DNA from: Deltaproteobacteria bacterium
GTDB lineage: Bacteria; Desulfobacterota; Desulfobaccia; Desulfobaccales; 0-14-0-80-60-11
DNA length: 15,735 bases
Assembly (NCBI GenBank): GCA_016874945.1
Contig: VGSO01000023.1
Coordinates: 1 to 15,735, forward strand
Direction of reading: 5' to 3'
The notes under the pieces are model-generated. The model searched no databases and was not told the origin of the DNA. It was given only the letters and a program-made list of their open reading frames with translations. The translations under genes were made by a program, and so were the position numbers. Shown here piece after piece: positions 13,592 to 15,735 of this stretch (position 1 is its first letter; each line of letters opens with the position of its first letter).

Positions 13592-13990
13592 TCAGATAAC
13601 CAAAGTTTCGAGGAGCAGGATGATCTCTTCTCGAGACCGCCGGTACGCTTCCATATTCCGCCCATAGGGGTCGAGCACCGGCTTTTGGATTATTCGGCCC
13701 CGGAGGTTTTCCGGAACATACATTTTCATATCATATTCCGTGAGGTTGACTATGGCCTGAAATTCGTGCAGTTTCAAGTGGTTCAGGCCCTTGGAGTGCA
13801 ATTCCCGGGTATTGATCCCCAATTCTTCCAGCACCTCCAGGGTCTTTTCCGCTACCCAGCCCAGGGGGCTAAGACCCGCGGACGCGGCCTCCCAGGTTTC
13901 CCCGTAAAAATGTCGGGTCAGGGCCTCGGCCATGATGCTGCGGCAGGAATTGCCCAGACAGACAAAGAGAATTTTCTTTTTGGTTTTCAT
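13592..13990 (-). CDS. Low-molecular-weight protein tyrosine phosphatase / ArsC-like protein
   Basis: 132 residues from ATG 13990, with AGGA five bases upstream; longer in-frame starts pass through a low-complexity repeat and are rejected. FVC11LGNSCR17S is the CX5R catalytic P-loop near the N-terminus, and LD107PYGR supplies the general-acid Asp, as in LMW-PTPs and thioredoxin-type arsenate reductases. SAGLSPL and GINTRELHSKGL are family-typical. C11 and C16 lie within the loop. The extra redox Cys pair near residues 80-90 of pI258-type ArsC is absent, so a phosphatase is likelier than an arsenate reductase. Targets are unknown. It is first in a likely two-gene operon with the permease. Confidence 0.88.
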   Translation of the reverse strand: MKTKKKILFVCLGNSCRSIMAEALTRHFYGETWEAASAGLSPLGWVAEKTLEVLEELGINTRELHSKGLNHLKLHEFQAIVNLTEYDMKMYVPENLRGRIIQKPVLDPYGRNMEAYRRSREEIILLLETLVI

Positions 13991-14311
13991 TATTCCTGTC
14001 CGAAAAGTTGTTTTTTGGGGGAGGGGGCCAAGGGCAAAAGCCCTTGCCCCTCCCCCCAATCCCCATCCCCAATCCATTGAGGGAAAATCAACAGGTTTCA
14101 GCAGGTGGGGAGGTTGATGAATCTCCAAGTTTGCCCATAGACCAGAGGCCGACGCCACTACAATTTTCCTGTCCGGTAACCCTTCTCGCGATAAGGCAAT
14201 CTTTCATTTTATGATTTGATAAATTTTCTGGAATACAGACAATTTTCAGGTGTATTTTGCCCAGGCCGGTTCTATAAATAAAGAGAAAGTTGCTCATCCC
14301 GTCCCTTTTCC
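13991..14311. other. Divergent intergenic region with a long G/C hairpin
   Basis: This 321-base gap separates the phosphatase (minus) and MFS (plus) genes and should contain both promoters; I cannot point to a clear one. The main structure is a hairpin, 14017-14035 with 14040-14056, AAAA loop, about 17 pairs with two bulges, close upstream of the phosphatase start. No T-run lies on its 3' side on either strand, so it is not a terminator. Confidence 0.55.
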
Positions 14312-15529
14312 ATGGCGATAATTATGATAGATCCCGACGACCGATCCCGCTACGCCCAATACGAAAAGCTCCTCCTCATCTGCTGCAGCCTGGCTTTCGC
14401 CAGCTACTTCGCCTCGTACATGCGCATCCCGGTGGTGCCCCTGTTCGCCCGGGAGCTGGGGGCCACCACCCCGGAAGTGGGATTCATCAACTCCGCGTTC
14501 CTGCTCATGTCCGGAGCCCTGGCCCTGCCCTTGGGCGCGCTTTCCGACCGCTGGGGGCGCAAGCCCCTGGTTCTGGCCGGTCTGGCCATTTCCGGCGCCA
14601 CTTCTTTTCTCCTTTGCGTGGGCCAGACCCCCGGGCAACTCATCTGGATTTACCTGTTATTCGGATGCGGTCTGGCGGCCATCGGCCCCACCCTCATGTC
14701 CTACACCGCGGATATCTCCCCGCCCACTCATTTGGGGCGCTCCTACGGCTGGTACACCACCGCCATCTACACCGGCATGAGCCTGGGCCCTGCCGCGGGC
14801 GGCTTCCTGGCCCAGGGGTTGGGGTTCCGGCCCCTGTTCCTGGTGGCCGGGTTCGTCGTCTTTATTCTGCTTGGCCTGGCGGCTTTCTTTTTACCCGCCG
14901 CCGACGTGACGCGGCCGCCCCTGAATAAGTCCGCCGGTTCTCCTGGTTTTATCCAACTTCTTAACAACCGCGCCCTGTTGGGCTGCTGGATAGTGACCCT
15001 GGGGGGCTGTTTCGGCTTGGGAATGTTCGTCACCTTCGCCCCCCTGTTCGCCCACGCCCAAAACCTGACGGTGGGCGACGTGGGGCTGATCTTCACCGCT
15101 CAGGCGGCGCTGAACGCCCTATCCCGGATTCCCTTGGGAAGAGTTACCGACCGGCTGGCACGCCGGCGGGGCGCTTTGTCGGCTCTGGGTTTCGGAGTCC
15201 TGGGGATTTCCCTGGGCGCCTTCGCCCTGGCCGGAGGCCGGCTTTCTTTCCTGCTGCTGGCCATGGCCCTGGGCGTGAGCATGGGCCTGGCCTTCACGCC
15301 CCTGGGGGCGCTCATTTCGGAAACCGTGCCCCCCGAAGCCCGGGGCCTGGCCATGGGCGGCTACAACACCTGCATTTACCTGGGCATGATGCTCAGCTCG
15401 GCGTTTATGGGCGGCGTCATCCAGCAGGTGGGGTTCCCTTTCACCTTTCTGCTCACGGGATTGCTCACCGTAGCGGTGGCCGCGGGGTTTTATGTGATGA
15501 TCCGCGATTTTAAAGTAAGCCAGGAGTAA
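14312..15529 (+). CDS. Major facilitator superfamily transporter (drug-efflux type)
   Basis: A 405-residue protein with about 12 membrane helices. Motif A appears in both halves, the internal duplication of the superfamily: GALSDRWGRKP (75-85) after helix 2 and GRVTDRLARRRG (276-287). Charged loops separate the halves at about 195-220. PLFARELGATTPEVGFINSAF (43-63) and GLAAIGPTLMSYTADISPP resemble DHA1-type proton-driven drug or metabolite exporters, but the substrate cannot be read from sequence. ATG 14312 has no clear ribosome site; ATG 14324 is an equal alternative. It has no partner gene and is followed directly by a heptamer-repeat tract. Confidence 0.9.
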   Translation: MAIIMIDPDDRSRYAQYEKLLLICCSLAFASYFASYMRIPVVPLFARELGATTPEVGFINSAFLLMSGALALPLGALSDRWGRKPLVLAGLAISGATSFLLCVGQTPGQLIWIYLLFGCGLAAIGPTLMSYTADISPPTHLGRSYGWYTTAIYTGMSLGPAAGGFLAQGLGFRPLFLVAGFVVFILLGLAAFFLPAADVTRPPLNKSAGSPGFIQLLNNRALLGCWIVTLGGCFGLGMFVTFAPLFAHAQNLTVGDVGLIFTAQAALNALSRIPLGRVTDRLARRRGALSALGFGVLGISLGAFALAGGRLSFLLLAMALGVSMGLAFTPLGALISETVPPEARGLAMGGYNTCIYLGMMLSSAFMGGVIQQVGFPFTFLLTGLLTVAVAAGFYVMIRDFKVSQE

Positions 15530-15530
15530 A

Positions 15531-15670
15531 GTTGTTAGTTGTTAGTTTAGTGAACATCGAATAATCACGCTCAACCCTTGCATCTGCTCATTGCTCACTG
15601 TTTACTGTTTACTGGTTACTGGTTACTGATTACTGTTTACTGTTTACTGATTACTATTCCCTATTCCCTC
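15531..15670. repeat. Long degenerate heptamer array
   Basis: GTTGTTA occurs twice (15531-15544). From 15584 about twelve units continue in strict 7-base register to about 15667, most of the form CTG-x-TTA, with neighbours often in identical pairs (CTGTTTA twice, CTGGTTA twice, CTATTCC twice). It runs into the 3' end of the next gene, whose stop is at 15661-15663. Confidence 0.85.
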
Positions 15671-15735
15671 TCCTTTACGCCCACATGGGCCACGGCGATG
15701 CCGTTGGTGAGGCGGTGGTAGCCTACTTGGGTGAA
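15661..15735 (-). CDS. C-terminal end of an unidentified protein (partial)
   Basis: The minus strand is open from the window edge to TAG at 15661-15663. It reads FTQVGYHRLTNG, IAVAHVGVKERE. Codon use is GC-rich like the neighbouring genes, which supports coding. I do not recognise the family from 24 residues. The stop codon lies inside the heptamer-repeat tract, so the repeat marks the 3' boundary of the gene. Confidence 0.5.
   Translation of the reverse strand, partial: FTQVGYHRLTNGIAVAHVGVKERE

Noticed and set aside
13991..14158. N-terminal extension of the LMW phosphatase to 14158
   Set aside because: It passes through the G/C hairpin, giving low-complexity residues, whereas ATG 13990 has AGGA at good distance and the family normally starts just before the P-loop.

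Overview
The window comes from a GC-rich bacterial chromosome, most likely a Desulfobacterota (former Deltaproteobacteria) relative. This rests on gene content (a UGA-encoded redox selenoprotein, EF-P, a CrtC/AttH-type secreted protein, an LctP-type permease) and on many short interspersed repeats between genes. It is an inference from style, not from a marker gene. There are 13 complete or near-complete protein genes plus a gene fragment at each edge. I see no rRNA, tRNA, CRISPR array or full insertion sequence.

Layout. 1-52 is the tail of a cysteine-synthase-like gene. 172-3459 holds three independent plus-strand genes: an M28 zinc peptidase, a CxxCxxCC (YkgJ-type) protein and a CrtC/AttH-like secreted protein. 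3606-4973 (minus) is a hyaluronan-synthase-like membrane glycosyltransferase. 5390-7206 (plus) is a two-gene translationally coupled unit: a three-part membrane protein (cyclic-nucleotide sensor, rhodanese, MauE/DoxX) followed by a small lipoprotein. 7696-8861 is an AMIN-domain protein whose signal peptide lies in another frame. 8964-9188 is a 74-residue glutaredoxin-like protein that reads through two in-frame UGA codons, so its gene looks empty to a standard gene caller. A terminator follows it, then an AT-rich block with a near-consensus promoter, a structured leader and a second terminator, and then a 3D-domain cell-wall gene (9945-10325). Minus-strand genes follow: efp, an ftsB-like gene, an LctP-family permease and a low-molecular-weight phosphatase. 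An MFS transporter (plus) and the tail of an unidentified minus-strand gene end the window.

The most notable items are these: (1) the double-selenocysteine 'U-x-x-stop' protein with a SECIS-like hairpin after each UGA; (2) a possible unrecognised riboswitch or attenuator in front of the 3D-domain gene; (3) the cNMP-rhodanese-MauE fusion; (4) intergenic repeats built on a strict 7-base period but with different unit sequences at each site; (5) a MITE-like element with 17-bp perfect terminal inverted repeats.

Most genes are not obviously one pathway. Several do share themes. Thiol/selenol redox links the selenoprotein, the MauE-like domain with its Cys pair, and the upstream cysteine synthase. 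The cell envelope links the AMIN protein, the 3D domain, FtsB and the synthase-like glycosyltransferase.
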